From Pseudomonas sp. PH1b (GTDB lineage: Bacteria; Pseudomonadota; Gammaproteobacteria; Pseudomonadales; Pseudomonadaceae): DNA of 64,000 bases. The position numbers and the translations under genes were made by a program. The stretch spans positions 1 through 64,000 of the forward strand of contig NZ_AYMU01000025.1 of the NCBI RefSeq assembly GCF_000633395.1, written 5' to 3'. The notes beneath the pieces were generated by a model that saw only the letters and a program-made list of their open reading frames with translations, did not search any database and had not been told where the DNA came from. Shown here one piece after another: positions 1-7,604 of this stretch (positions within the stretch are counted from its first letter, which is position 1; each line of letters opens with the position of its first letter).

Positions 1-133
1 CCACAGGCTGCCAGAACATCAGGTTGGCCAGGATGAACGCCAGGCCCCGCTTGGGCAGCCCCCAAAACGACTCCCGCGCTTGCAGGGTGGCAGAAGGTTG
101 GCGGGCCAGGAAGGCGAACTGACGAACATCCAT
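1..133 (-). CDS. TpsA-type filamentous hemagglutinin-like exoprotein, N-terminal fragment
   Basis: An open frame runs off the window edge from an ATG at 131-133. The 44 visible residues begin MDVRQFAFLARQPS and continue through a segment ending in a hydrophobic stretch (LAFILANLMFWQP). This looks like the extended signal peptide of large two-partner-secretion (TpsA/FhaB) exoproteins, with a long polar n-region followed by a hydrophobic core. It lies 28 bases downstream of the tpsB-like remnant on the same strand, the usual tpsB-tpsA order. Only the signal region is visible, so the family call rests on it and on the neighbour. Confidence 0.55.
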   Translation of the reverse strand, partial: MDVRQFAFLARQPSATLQARESFWGLPKRGLAFILANLMFWQPV

Positions 134-161
134 GTCGTGTATCTCGTGTTAAAGAGCGGCG

Positions 162-665
162 TTAAAGGAACACATCCAGACGGAAATAAATCGGCGCTTC
201 CCGTTCACTCAGGGCTTCGGGCCGCTCGAGGGAATGGGCGAAGGTCACGCTGGCGGCCAGGTTCCTGCCGCGGGCGAAGAATTCGATCGAGTTGCTAGTG
301 ACCAGCCCCTTCTCGAGGTGGCGGCCGGTGATGACCTTGAGCAATTGGTTGAGCTGGGCCACCCCCAGGCCCTGGCCGATGTAGGGCTGGAGCAGCTCGG
401 CAGCGGACAGGGCGTCGGCGCCCTTGAGCTCGATGTCCTTTATCGGGAAACAGCGGCTGTCAGTCGTGGCCGTTGGCGCCACCGGCGCAGCGCTCTTGCC
501 AGGCAGTTCCTGAAGTTCCTCGAGACGGCGCTGCTGCTCTTGCAGCAGGCGGTTCTGCCGGTCGCGGATCAGGTCCTGGTCACCAGGATTATTCAGCGGG
601 ACGGCCATGGCCGGGTTCAACACAGTGGCCAGGCACAGGCATGCGCCGAGGGCAAAAAACTGCAT
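162..665 (-). CDS. TpsB (ShlB/FhaC-type) outer-membrane transporter, internally deleted remnant
   Basis: The 167-residue product has a signal peptide (MQFFALGACLCLATVLNPAMA) and a polar region rich in Q, R and E. A ShlB-type POTRA domain follows (around residues 70-125; FPIKDIELKG, LLKVITGRHLEKGLVTS). It then jumps directly to what looks like the last beta-strands of a TpsB barrel (GRNLAASVTFAHS to RLDVFL, ending in a hydrophobic/aromatic terminus). Functional TpsB proteins are about 550-590 residues, so some 400 residues of POTRA-2 and barrel are missing with the frame kept. It should not form a pore. The start at 665 has an AAGGA ribosome site; an in-frame upstream start at 689 lacks one. 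A tpsA-like gene follows. Confidence 0.65.
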   Translation of the reverse strand: MQFFALGACLCLATVLNPAMAVPLNNPGDQDLIRDRQNRLLQEQQRRLEELQELPGKSAAPVAPTATTDSRCFPIKDIELKGADALSAAELLQPYIGQGLGVAQLNQLLKVITGRHLEKGLVTSNSIEFFARGRNLAASVTFAHSLERPEALSEREAPIYFRLDVFL

Positions 666-689
666 GTTCGATCCTTCGAGGCGAGGCAC

Positions 690-959
690 TGCTGAAGCTA
701 AAAGACTAATGCTATTTAGCCATCACCACAGAGTCAATGAAACATCGCTCGGAAAAAATGAAAGTTTCTCCGTGCCGTTCACGCCGTGGATTCCATTCGC
801 TCAAGTATTCCTTTGCAATCAGATAGTTCTGAAAAAACACTATTCATTATTTTGTACACAAAAATCTAGCAAGCGGTATCGCGCCTTGTGCCGCAAAAGG
901 ACTGCAAGGCAGCCCAAGAGTCTGGGCACCAACGCAGAAATCGCCAGGGCCGCTGGCCG
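690..959. other. AT-rich intergenic region upstream of the tpsB remnant
   Basis: This stretch separates the tpsB start from the transposase remnant. It is more AT-rich than the surrounding genes. I see no gene. It contains a near-palindrome TTTTGT-AC-ACAAAA at 850-863. It presumably held the promoter of the two-partner secretion operon. Confidence 0.4.
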
Positions 960-1413
960 CTAAAGGCAGCCAGTACTTGTACGGTCACGGAATGAAATGG
1001 TGAGGATTGATAGTGAATCGCTCTGGACTTTCGTCTGGGCCTCACAGATCACCTTGAAGGGAGTGCGCCATCGCAATGCATTAAGAAGGTGTCTGTCGGA
1101 GTTGTAGGCCATTACGAAGGCCAGCGCATGCGCTTTCAGCGTAGCGAAGTCGGGATAGTGCAAGGCCTTGATCGTGGCGTCTTTGATCGTTCGGTTCATA
1201 CGCTCGACCTGGCTATTGGCCCAAGAGTGGCAGGCCTTGCTCAGTCGATGTTTGATGCCATCCTCGTGGCTGACGCGATCAAAAATGTGTCCACCGAACC
1301 TATTGGTTGCGCCAATACGATACTGGAGCTACTCAGTGAACGCCACACCGTTATCAGTCAGGACGGTGTGGATCCTGTATGGAAACGCCTGCAGATTGGC
1401 AGTCACTCACTCC
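960..1413 (-). pseudogene. IS481-like transposase remnant (integrase core, 3' part)
   Basis: Reading the minus strand in one frame gives LTDNGVAFTE, then a TAG stop at 1329-1331, then in the same frame LQYRIGATNRFGGHIFDRVSHEDGIKHRL and QVERMNRTIKDATIK, ending in LRWRTPFKVICEAQTK. These are the second catalytic Asp motif (TDNG), the QVERMNRTIK segment and the C-terminal end of IS481-type DDE transposases. The N-terminal half is absent and the internal stop splits the rest, so it is a dead fragment. It lies immediately upstream of the truncated yejK, so insertion and decay of this element probably caused that truncation. I could not identify terminal inverted repeats. Confidence 0.75.
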
Positions 1414-1462
1414 AAATGTAATAAATACGTGAAAAAAGTTAAATTAGGTAACTAACTGATTT

Positions 1463-2230
1463 ATGCAAATTAAATTACATATAACTGTTATTAAGGCTCC
1501 GGATCTGATGGAGGAATCCAACCTGTCGACCGGTGGCCACGTGCTGTTCGCCCACTACCAACAGGGCATGACCGACTACCTGGCCATCGCCCTGCTGCAC
1601 CACAGCGAAGGCGTGGCGGTGACCGACCAACTGGACGTGACCCCGTCCCGCCACCTGGACCTGGGCCAGTTGCACCTGGCGGCGCGGATCAACATCTCCG
1701 AGTGGCAGAACAACAAGCAGTCCAAGCAGTACATCTCCTTTATCAAGGGCAAGAACGGCAAGAAGGTCTCGGAGTATTTCCGCGACTTCATCGGCTGCCA
1801 GGAAGGCGTCGACGGTCCGGGCGAGACTCGCACCCTGCTCAAGGCTTTCAGCGACTTCGTCGAAAGCGAAGACCTGCCGGAGGACTCCGCCCGGGAAAAG
1901 ACCAAGACCCTGGTGGACTATGCCAGCAGCCAGGCCAAGCTGGGCGAGCCCATGGGCCTGGAAGAGCTGTCCGAACTGATCGACGAGGACCGCCCCAAGG
2001 CGTTCTACGATCACATCCGCAACAAGGACTACGGCCTGTCGCCGGAGATCCCCGCGGACAAGCGCACCCTCAACCAGTTCCGCCGCTTCACCGGTCGCGC
2101 CGAAGGCCTGTCCATCAGCTTCGAGGCCCACCTGCTGGGTTCGAAGATCGAGTACGACGAAGAAGCCGGGACCTTGATCATCAAGGGCCTGCCGACCCAG
2201 CTGACCGACCAGCTCAAGCGCCGCAACTGA
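1463..2230 (+). CDS. yejK: Nucleoid-associated protein YejK/NdpA, 5'-truncated
   Basis: From about residue 15 (LMEESNLSTGGHVLFAHYQQ) the 255-residue product follows the C-terminal ~240 residues of the Pseudomonas YejK/NdpA nucleoid-associated proteins. These are normally about 335 residues and bind DNA on the nucleoid. The usual N-terminus, about 95 residues, is missing. It is replaced by a short AT-rich reading frame (MQIKLHITVIKAPD) that does not resemble the family. There is no good ribosome site before the ATG at 1463, and an in-frame ATG at 1508 is equally weak. The codon composition changes abruptly near 1500. It is probably non-functional or an altered product. The ORF stop overlaps the glutaredoxin start (TGATG). 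Confidence 0.75.
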   Translation: MQIKLHITVIKAPDLMEESNLSTGGHVLFAHYQQGMTDYLAIALLHHSEGVAVTDQLDVTPSRHLDLGQLHLAARINISEWQNNKQSKQYISFIKGKNGKKVSEYFRDFIGCQEGVDGPGETRTLLKAFSDFVESEDLPEDSAREKTKTLVDYASSQAKLGEPMGLEELSELIDEDRPKAFYDHIRNKDYGLSPEIPADKRTLNQFRRFTGRAEGLSISFEAHLLGSKIEYDEEAGTLIIKGLPTQLTDQLKRRN

Positions 2231-2586
2231 TGCTCCAGGGGGTATTGAAGAAATTCCTGCTGATCCTGCTGGTGGTGGTGGTCTATCAGAACTGGGGCAA
2301 GATCGAACGGCTGTTCAACCCGTCGGCGGTGGTCAGCCAAGAGATCCGTAGCCAGGCCCGGGTGGTGCTCTACGCCACCGACTGGTGCGGCTACTGCAAG
2401 GCCACCCGGCGCTTTCTCGATCAGAAGGGCATCCCTTTCAAGGAGTTCGATATCGAGAAAGACAGCCAGGCACGCCAGGCCTACACCGCCCTGGGCGGAG
2501 CCGGGATTCCGATCCTGGACGTGAATGGCACGCTGATTCGCACCTACGATCCCGATGCCATCATGGCTGCGCTGCAACCGCGGTAG
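2230..2586 (+). CDS. Membrane-anchored glutaredoxin family protein
   Basis: The 118-residue protein has an N-terminal hydrophobic anchor (FLLILLVVVVYQNWG, about residues 8-22) followed by a glutaredoxin fold. It carries the redox motif in TDWCGYCKA and the cis-proline region GGAGIPIL, then a C-terminal helix. Glutaredoxins reduce protein or glutathione mixed disulfides. With a single N-terminal anchor the domain side cannot be fixed from sequence alone. The ATG overlaps the yejK stop, so the two are translationally coupled in the ancestral arrangement. The yejK truncation may have separated it from its original promoter. Confidence 0.8.
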   Translation: MLQGVLKKFLLILLVVVVYQNWGKIERLFNPSAVVSQEIRSQARVVLYATDWCGYCKATRRFLDQKGIPFKEFDIEKDSQARQAYTALGGAGIPILDVNGTLIRTYDPDAIMAALQPR

Positions 2587-2637
2587 GCGCCGGTGCCGGC
2601 GCAAGGGCCTGCAGATCGTGCATCGATCTTGAGGACG

Positions 2638-2663
2638 CCTTCGCTGGCAAGCCAGCGCCTACA
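2638..2663. repeat. REP element between convergent genes
   Basis: The sequence TTCGCTGGCAAGCCAGCGCCTAC is a single Pseudomonas REP palindrome core. It sits between the 3' ends of the glutaredoxin gene and the convergent GST gene, where it can act as a stem-loop at both transcript ends. Confidence 0.75.
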
Positions 2664-2671
2664 GATGCGGA

Positions 2672-3607
2672 TCACTGGGCCTGGATGCGAAAACCCAGCC
2701 GTGGAAAGTGCACGTGGACCACACCGGCACGTGGGTCTTCACGGCGCAGGATCAACTCTTCAGCGCCAGCGAACAGCAACTCGCCCGCCACCGGATCGAC
2801 ACCATAATCGGTGGCAGCAATCACCACCTGCTGGCCCGCCTTGAAGCCGTTGGGGTCGACAAACTGCTCATCCGGCAACGCCGCCGGGCTGGCGCTGCGC
2901 GCCACCTCCAGGGCCTCTTCGGCACTCATCTCGGTGAAGGAGCCATGACCAAAACCCAGAACCCGCGCCAGCCAGGCAGCAACCGCCGGGTACTCGTCCA
3001 CCAGCGGCGCGGTCACCGGCGTGCCCTTGAGGAACCATAAAGGGTGAGCCAGGGCGATGTCGGCAATCGACGGCTCGCCAAACAGAAAGTCCCCGGGCTC
3101 GCGCTGCAACTGCTGCTCCAGGCGCGCCATGAGGACCGGCCATTGATGCTTGGCCACCTCCAGAGGCAGCCGGCTGGCGCTGCCGCCACTGAACAGCCCG
3201 GCACGATCGGCCATGAACGCCTTGACCGCCTCCGGCGGTAGCTTGCCAAAGCGCACGGCGGCGGACTCAGGCTGGAACACCAGGGTTACCGCGTGCTGGA
3301 ACACCACCGAATCGACCCAGGCGGCGAAGGTCGCACTGATCATTTCCTGGCCTTCGGGAAACAGCGCAGGCGAGGCTTTTTCCTGCTCCAGGCGCCGCGC
3401 GATCAAGGCCGTATCGCAATAGATATCCGCGCCAATCTGCAACACCGGGGTCTTGCGATAACCACCGGTCAGGGCGGTCAGGTCGGGCTTGGGCATCACC
3501 GGGGAAATCTTCACCGAGCGCCAGGACAGGCCCTTGAAACCCAGTAGCAAGCGGGCTTTTTCGGCAAAAGGTGAGGTGGGGTAATGGTGAAGAATCAACT
3601 CTGACAT
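2672..3607 (-). CDS. Glutathione S-transferase family protein
   Basis: The 311-residue protein begins MSELILHHYPTSPFAEKAR. This is a thioredoxin-like GST N-domain with the SPFAEKAR glutathione-site helix and the YRKTPVLQIG cis-Pro loop around residues 50-58. An all-helical C-domain follows. The last ~80 residues (from DPNGFKAGQQVVIAATDYG) form an extra beta-rich tail found in a subset of Pseudomonas GST-like proteins. The start at 3607 is preferred over the longer frame because the GST fold begins there. The substrate is unknown. Confidence 0.8.
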   Translation of the reverse strand: MSELILHHYPTSPFAEKARLLLGFKGLSWRSVKISPVMPKPDLTALTGGYRKTPVLQIGADIYCDTALIARRLEQEKASPALFPEGQEMISATFAAWVDSVVFQHAVTLVFQPESAAVRFGKLPPEAVKAFMADRAGLFSGGSASRLPLEVAKHQWPVLMARLEQQLQREPGDFLFGEPSIADIALAHPLWFLKGTPVTAPLVDEYPAVAAWLARVLGFGHGSFTEMSAEEALEVARSASPAALPDEQFVDPNGFKAGQQVVIAATDYGVDPVAGELLFAGAEELILRREDPRAGVVHVHFPRLGFRIQAQ

Positions 3608-3694
3608 GCTGCGGCCCGCCGAAGTAGGAAGAGGCCTGAGCTTAGCCTGCAATCAACCGGCGGCCTACAGATCCAGCTGATGAGAACCTATCAG

Positions 3695-4042
3695 TCAGAT
3701 TGATGCCGCGGCGCTGGCCGCCGCCACCAGGCACTCCTTGGCGCTCTTCCTGAGCTTCTTGATCAAGCGCTCCTGGCGCAGGGCCTCGCCCTTGTCGCGG
3801 CAGGCCTCGGTATAGACCAGGGCCACCGCCGGGCTGGAGAGAAAGAAACGTGCGCCCTTGCCGCTCTGGTGCTTGGCGAAGCGTTTCACCGGGTCGTCGC
3901 TGATACCGCAGTACAGGGCGCCATTGGCCGCCCGCACCAGATACACAAACCAGGGTTTGGGGTCAGTTGCAGGTAGCACCGCTTCGGCACCGGGAGTTGA
4001 AAGAGGGCTGGTCACAAAAGAAATCGAGGCATGTGGAAACAA
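3695..4042 (-). CDS. GIY-YIG nuclease domain protein (YhbQ/UPF0213-like)
   Basis: A single GIY-YIG domain fills most of this small protein: WFVYLVRAANGALYCGISDDPVKRFAKHQ, with the paired Tyr/Gly motif and catalytic Arg, then a conserved ARFFLSSPAVALVYTE strand and a basic C-terminal helix. Members of the YhbQ group are small DNA-active proteins of unclear role. Start choice is uncertain: the longest frame uses TTG at 4042, and GTG at 4015 (giving VTSPLSTP) matches the family length better. Neither has a strong ribosome site. Confidence 0.75.
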   Translation of the reverse strand: MFPHASISFVTSPLSTPGAEAVLPATDPKPWFVYLVRAANGALYCGISDDPVKRFAKHQSGKGARFFLSSPAVALVYTEACRDKGEALRQERLIKKLRKSAKECLVAAASAAASI

Positions 4043-4068
4043 GCCGCGATCTTAACAGAGGATGACTT

Positions 4069-4539
4069 TCAGCGACCGCTCTGGAAGGCCTTGAGCCCCT
4101 TGCGCGCCTGGGCGCGAACCGCGTTTTTCAGCAGGGGCGTCCAGCCCAGCAACAGGCCCTTGGTGCCCAGGGCCTGGCGGGCCCAGCGCCACATGTCGAA
4201 ATGATCGTGGTGCTCGCAGATCTTGCCGTCGCGAAACACGAAGCGTGCCTGGATATCGTTGACCACGGTGTTGCCGGTCTGGCTGAACAGGTAAGTGGCA
4301 ACCCAGTGCGCGCCACCGGAACGCTCGTCAGCGCGTACCTGGTCGAAGCTCAGGGAGAAGTCCTTGGCCCGGGTGGTAAGCATGCGCCACATGTCACCGG
4401 CATCACGGCCACGCAACTCGCCAAAGGCCGGATCACTGAACCGCACATCCTCGGTGTAGCAGGCGCTCATGGCCTCGGCGTCCAGGCGCTGGAAGGCCTG
4501 GTAGAACTCGGTGATCAGGGCGCGATGGGCATCACTCAT
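4069..4539 (-). CDS. SnoaL-like/NTF2-fold nuclear transport factor 2 family protein
   Basis: The 156-residue protein has the features of small NTF2-like SnoaL proteins: HRALITEFYQAFQRLDAEAM, then YTEDVRFSDPAFGELRG, then HWVATYLFSQTG and a C-terminal HHDHFDMWRW segment that lines the cavity in this fold. No catalytic role can be assigned. The ATG at 4539 is chosen because a GGAG ribosome site lies 8 bases upstream; the longer frame to 4608 lacks one. Confidence 0.75.
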   Translation of the reverse strand: MSDAHRALITEFYQAFQRLDAEAMSACYTEDVRFSDPAFGELRGRDAGDMWRMLTTRAKDFSLSFDQVRADERSGGAHWVATYLFSQTGNTVVNDIQARFVFRDGKICEHHDHFDMWRWARQALGTKGLLLGWTPLLKNAVRAQARKGLKAFQSGR

Positions 4540-4638
4540 GGGTAGGCTCCGCAGGGGCAAGGGAATGCCTGCACAATAATCCGCAACCCTGCAGAACACT
4601 ATCGGCATTTGCCAGGCAAATACCGCCAGTGAGCCTCA

Positions 4639-5910
4639 TCAGATTCTCTCGCTTTGTACCTGCACATGCAGCGCGCGACCGGCACCGAGCCCGGCGATGA
4701 TCGCGCCGCTGCCCAGCACGGCGAAGATCCAGCCGACGGCGTTCCAACCGCCGGTCCAGTCGTGCACCAGGCCCACCGCGAACGGCCCCATGGAGGCCAG
4801 GGTGTAGCCGATGCCCTGGGCCATGCTCGACAGGTTGGCCGCCACATGGGAGTCCCGGGAACGCAGCACGATCAGGGTCAGGGCCAGGCTGAAGGTGCCG
4901 CCCTGCCCCAGGCCCAGCAGGATCGCCCAGCCCCACAGCCCTTCGAGCGGCGCATACAGGCAGCCGAACAGGCCGCCCAGGGTCATCAGCATCACGATCA
5001 CAATGGCCAGGCGCTGGTCCTTGCCTCGGGTCGCCAGCCAGGGGGCCGCCAGCGAACTGGCCAACTGCACGATCACAGAACCGGACAGCACCAGCCCGGC
5101 CTGGGTCGGGGTCAGCCCACGACCGATGAGGATCGACGGCAGCCAGCCAAACACGATGTAGGCCAGGGAAGATTGCATGCCCATGTACAAGGTCACTTGC
5201 CAGGCCAGACGATCACGCAGCAAGCCCCGCACCCGGAATGCCACATGGTGGGCACCGTGCTTCTGCCGCACTTGCGGCAGCCAGAACAGCACCGCCACCA
5301 GTGCCGGCACCACCCAGAAGCCCAATCCCATGGCCCAGCTATCGTCGAAGTGATGGCTCAAGGGCACGGTGGCACCGGCCGCCATGGCCGCCCCCAGGCA
5401 CAGGGCCATGGTGTAGACCCCGGTCATGGTGCCCGCGTGCCGGGCGAAGTCGCGCTTGACGATGCCCGGCAACAGTACGCCGATCACGCCGATACTGGCG
5501 CCCGCCAGGATGCTCCCGGCGAACACCCCGAACTCGCCGAACGAGCTGCGCAGCACAATCCCCGCCGCCAGGGTCAGCAAGATCCCCAGCACCACTCGTT
5601 CGGCGCCAAAACGCCGCGCCAGCAAGGGCGCCATTGGTGCAAACAAGCCCAGGCACAGCACCGGCAAAGTGGTCAGCAGGCCCGCCTTGGCCGCCGACAG
5701 GCCGAGGTTCTGCGATACATCACTGAGCAGCGGCGCCATGCTCGACAGCGCCGGTCGCAGGTTCAGTGCCACCAGGATCAGGCCCAGCAGCAACAGCCAG
5801 GGCCGGTGCAAGGGAGGCGGTGCCTGCTGCACCTCTTCGTCATCGGCCTCGGCGTCGATCAGCAACTCTGGAGGCGACAGGGTGTTCGGGGGGGCCTGGT
5901 GGTTGGGCAT
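4639..5910 (-). CDS. MFS transporter, CynX/NimT family
   Basis: This 423-residue protein has about 12 hydrophobic segments in two halves. The first segment contains LILVALNLRPALSSMAPLL, the signature of the CynX (cyanate) / NimT (2-nitroimidazole) branch of the major facilitator superfamily. The N-terminal ~35 residues are acidic and cytosolic. Substrate cannot be read from sequence. The GntR regulator gene ends 14 bases upstream on the same strand, so the two form an operon and the regulator probably controls this transporter. Confidence 0.85.
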   Translation of the reverse strand: MPNHQAPPNTLSPPELLIDAEADDEEVQQAPPPLHRPWLLLLGLILVALNLRPALSSMAPLLSDVSQNLGLSAAKAGLLTTLPVLCLGLFAPMAPLLARRFGAERVVLGILLTLAAGIVLRSSFGEFGVFAGSILAGASIGVIGVLLPGIVKRDFARHAGTMTGVYTMALCLGAAMAAGATVPLSHHFDDSWAMGLGFWVVPALVAVLFWLPQVRQKHGAHHVAFRVRGLLRDRLAWQVTLYMGMQSSLAYIVFGWLPSILIGRGLTPTQAGLVLSGSVIVQLASSLAAPWLATRGKDQRLAIVIVMLMTLGGLFGCLYAPLEGLWGWAILLGLGQGGTFSLALTLIVLRSRDSHVAANLSSMAQGIGYTLASMGPFAVGLVHDWTGGWNAVGWIFAVLGSGAIIAGLGAGRALHVQVQSERI

Positions 5911-5923
5911 AAAGGTCTCGGGT

Positions 5924-6583
5924 TCAGGATTCGTTGATCAGCTGGCGGGAAAGGTTCTTGGCCCGCTCGGGGTCGCCCTGCTCGATGGCATCCAGCAGGT
6001 GCTGGTGAAGATCGAAGACGTCCTGGCGGCGCGGCGTGACCATCAAGGTCTGGCGCAACTGGGCGCCCACCACACTGGAGAAATAGCGGTACAGCTGACT
6101 GAGGGTCGGATTGTGCGCGGCATCCACCAGGCCCTGATGAAACACCAGGTCGCAGGCGATGTAGCTTTCCAGATCACCATGAAAATGCCCGTCGCTGGCC
6201 TGCAAGGCTTCGTTCAGGGCGCGCAGGTCCTCGTCGGTACGACGCAGGGCCGCAAGGCCCACCGCCTCCACTTCAAGGATCTGCCGGGTTTCCCGGGCCT
6301 GCTCCAGGGAGCATTGGGACAGGGCCTGGAGCATGTCCAGGGGATCGGCCACGGCCCGCAGGTAGCTGCCGTCGCCCTGGCGGATTTCGATCAGCCCGGA
6401 GAACGCCAGCACCCGCATGGCTTCGCGCACGGTATTGCGGCTGATGCCCAGCTCACTGGCCAGTTCCGGTTCGGTAGGCAGGCGCTGGCCAACGCTCCAG
6501 GCGCCATTGGTGATGCGCAAGCGCAGCTGTTCCAGGGCCTGGTCAACCAGGGAACGTTTGATCAGGGGGGAAATTTCGCTCAT
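5924..6583 (-). CDS. FadR-type GntR family transcriptional regulator
   Basis: The 219-residue protein has an N-terminal winged helix (LIKRSLVDQALEQLRLRI, then GQRLPTEPELASELGISRN, TVREAMRVL) and a C-terminal all-helical FCD domain with the metal/ligand-binding pattern around LVFHQGLVDAAHN. GntR/FCD proteins repress metabolic or transport genes and release DNA on ligand binding. The start at 6583 (MSEISPL) is chosen; a TTG seven codons upstream is possible. It is the first gene of the operon with the MFS transporter. Confidence 0.85.
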   Translation of the reverse strand: MSEISPLIKRSLVDQALEQLRLRITNGAWSVGQRLPTEPELASELGISRNTVREAMRVLAFSGLIEIRQGDGSYLRAVADPLDMLQALSQCSLEQARETRQILEVEAVGLAALRRTDEDLRALNEALQASDGHFHGDLESYIACDLVFHQGLVDAAHNPTLSQLYRYFSSVVGAQLRQTLMVTPRRQDVFDLHQHLLDAIEQGDPERAKNLSRQLINES

Positions 6584-6697
6584 TGAACTCACTCTTTCAT
6601 CCAATCATCGGACGAATTGCCCGACATGGTATTCAGGCTTTTCCGAGAGTTCAACGTTTTAGGCTGGAGGAGGCACTTTCGCCATGTCAAACAGGCC

Positions 6698-6726
6698 TTG
6701 ACAAAAAACCCTTTAAGGGTAATTTC
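6698..6726 (+). promoter_or_regulatory. Promoter and probable MqsA operator of the mqsRA operon
   Basis: A -35 hexamer TTGACA (6698-6703) is followed 16 bases later by TAATTT (6720-6725). Between them lies the dyad ACCCTT-T-AAGGGT (6708-6720). It resembles the AACC(T)n..GGTT palindromes that MqsA binds in the E. coli mqsRA promoter and would place the repressor over the promoter. The palindrome is directly visible; its role is inferred. Confidence 0.6.
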
Positions 6727-6748
6727 AATCAGACATTAAAGGTGCTTC

Positions 6749-7288
6749 ATGGAAAAGAAAACACCTCATCACGACCTCTCGCTGATCAATGCGCAGGTGG
6801 TTCGGCAGGGGGCACAAGCCTTCACGCGAAGCGCGTTGCTCTGCGGCAAAGAACTCGGATTGTCCTTGGCCGCCATGCAACGAGTGATAGCCGGACTCCA
6901 GGGCAGCATGTTCTACAAATCGATGACCACCTATTGCGATCACCGGCTGTGGCAGGACGTGTATTACACCGGCATCGACAACCGGACGCTCTACATCAGG
7001 ATCACCCATCGCCCCGGCATAGGGCCTCCCGTGATCTCCTTCAAGGAGGCAGAGACATGCAACGACAACAGTGCTACAGCTGCGGCGCCCCGACCGGCAT
7101 GCTGGCGTTCGAGCAGCGCAGCGAGCTCATCGACTACCGGCACCTGTTGCGTCACCTCCATGGCCTGGCCGGTTGGCAATGCCAGGCATGCGGTGAGATC
7201 GAATTCGACGCCGCCAGCGCAGAACGCTACGCCGCCGCGGGCGATCAATTGCTGGAGGATTACCGGCAGATCGTCGCCGCAGACATGA
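6749..7288 (+). CDS. mqsR: MqsR family toxin (mRNA interferase) with out-of-frame C-terminal extension
   Basis: The first ~101 residues match MqsR, a ribosome-independent mRNA interferase of type II toxin-antitoxin modules. The start is MEKKTPHHDL. The fold's key residues are present: K57 in FYKSMTTY, Q69 in WQDVYY, Y82 in LYIRI and K99 in ISFKE. MqsR normally stops right after ISFKE-x. Here no stop occurs and the frame continues about 78 codons into mqsA in another frame, giving a 179-residue product whose tail is low-complexity and shadow-like. The start has an AAGG ribosome site. It is co-transcribed with mqsA, as in the canonical toxin-first order. Confidence 0.8.
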   Translation: MEKKTPHHDLSLINAQVVRQGAQAFTRSALLCGKELGLSLAAMQRVIAGLQGSMFYKSMTTYCDHRLWQDVYYTGIDNRTLYIRITHRPGIGPPVISFKEAETCNDNSATAAAPRPACWRSSSAASSSTTGTCCVTSMAWPVGNARHAVRSNSTPPAQNATPPRAINCWRITGRSSPQT

Positions 7289-7539
7289 AACGCATCCGCC
7301 GCAAGCTGCAGCTCTCCCAGAAAGAAGCGGTCAGGCTGCTGTCGGGCGGTGGACACAATGCCTTTTCCCGCTATGAGCGTGGCGAAGTCAGTGCCCCCCA
7401 GCCCTTGTACATGCTGATGCGTCTGCTGGACCGCCACCCGCAGTTGATGAAGGACGTACTGGACCTCAGCGAACCACAGCTGGCGCCCTCGGCCTCCGGC
7501 GCCCAATCCGCACAACAGCTAGGCGCGGCCGGCAGTTGA
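7057..7539 (+). CDS. mqsA: MqsA family antitoxin/autorepressor
   Basis: This 160-residue protein has an N-terminal zinc module with CYSC (C6, C9) and CQAC (C42, C45), then a C-terminal helix-turn-helix (LQLSQKEAVRLLSGGGHNAF, SRYERGEVSAPQ) as in MqsA. The N-domain neutralises MqsR and the HTH domain represses the operon. An AAGGAGG ribosome site lies 8 bases before the ATG, stronger than that of the toxin, which would favour antitoxin excess. It is somewhat longer than E. coli MqsA (131 residues) because of an Ala/Gln/Ser-rich tail. Confidence 0.88.
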   Translation: MQRQQCYSCGAPTGMLAFEQRSELIDYRHLLRHLHGLAGWQCQACGEIEFDAASAERYAAAGDQLLEDYRQIVAADMKRIRRKLQLSQKEAVRLLSGGGHNAFSRYERGEVSAPQPLYMLMRLLDRHPQLMKDVLDLSEPQLAPSASGAQSAQQLGAAGS

Positions 7540-7553
7540 ACGCCGGGCAAAAA

Positions 7554-7584
7554 TAAACCCGGAGCCAGTCCGGGTTTATCTTCA
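7554..7584. terminator. Bidirectional terminator between mqsA and aapP
   Basis: The inverted repeat TAAACCCGGA-gccag-TCCGGGTTTA (7554-7578) has an A-run on its left and a short T-containing stretch on its right. It lies between convergent genes and can end both transcripts. Confidence 0.75.
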
Positions 7585-7604
7585 GCGCGGGCCCTGCAGC
7601 AGGA

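Noticed and set aside
7060..7288. C-terminal part of the MqsR frame as a real domain
   Set aside because: It is Ser/Ala/Thr/Pro-rich and is simply mqsA read in another frame; I list it only as a consequence of the missing stop.
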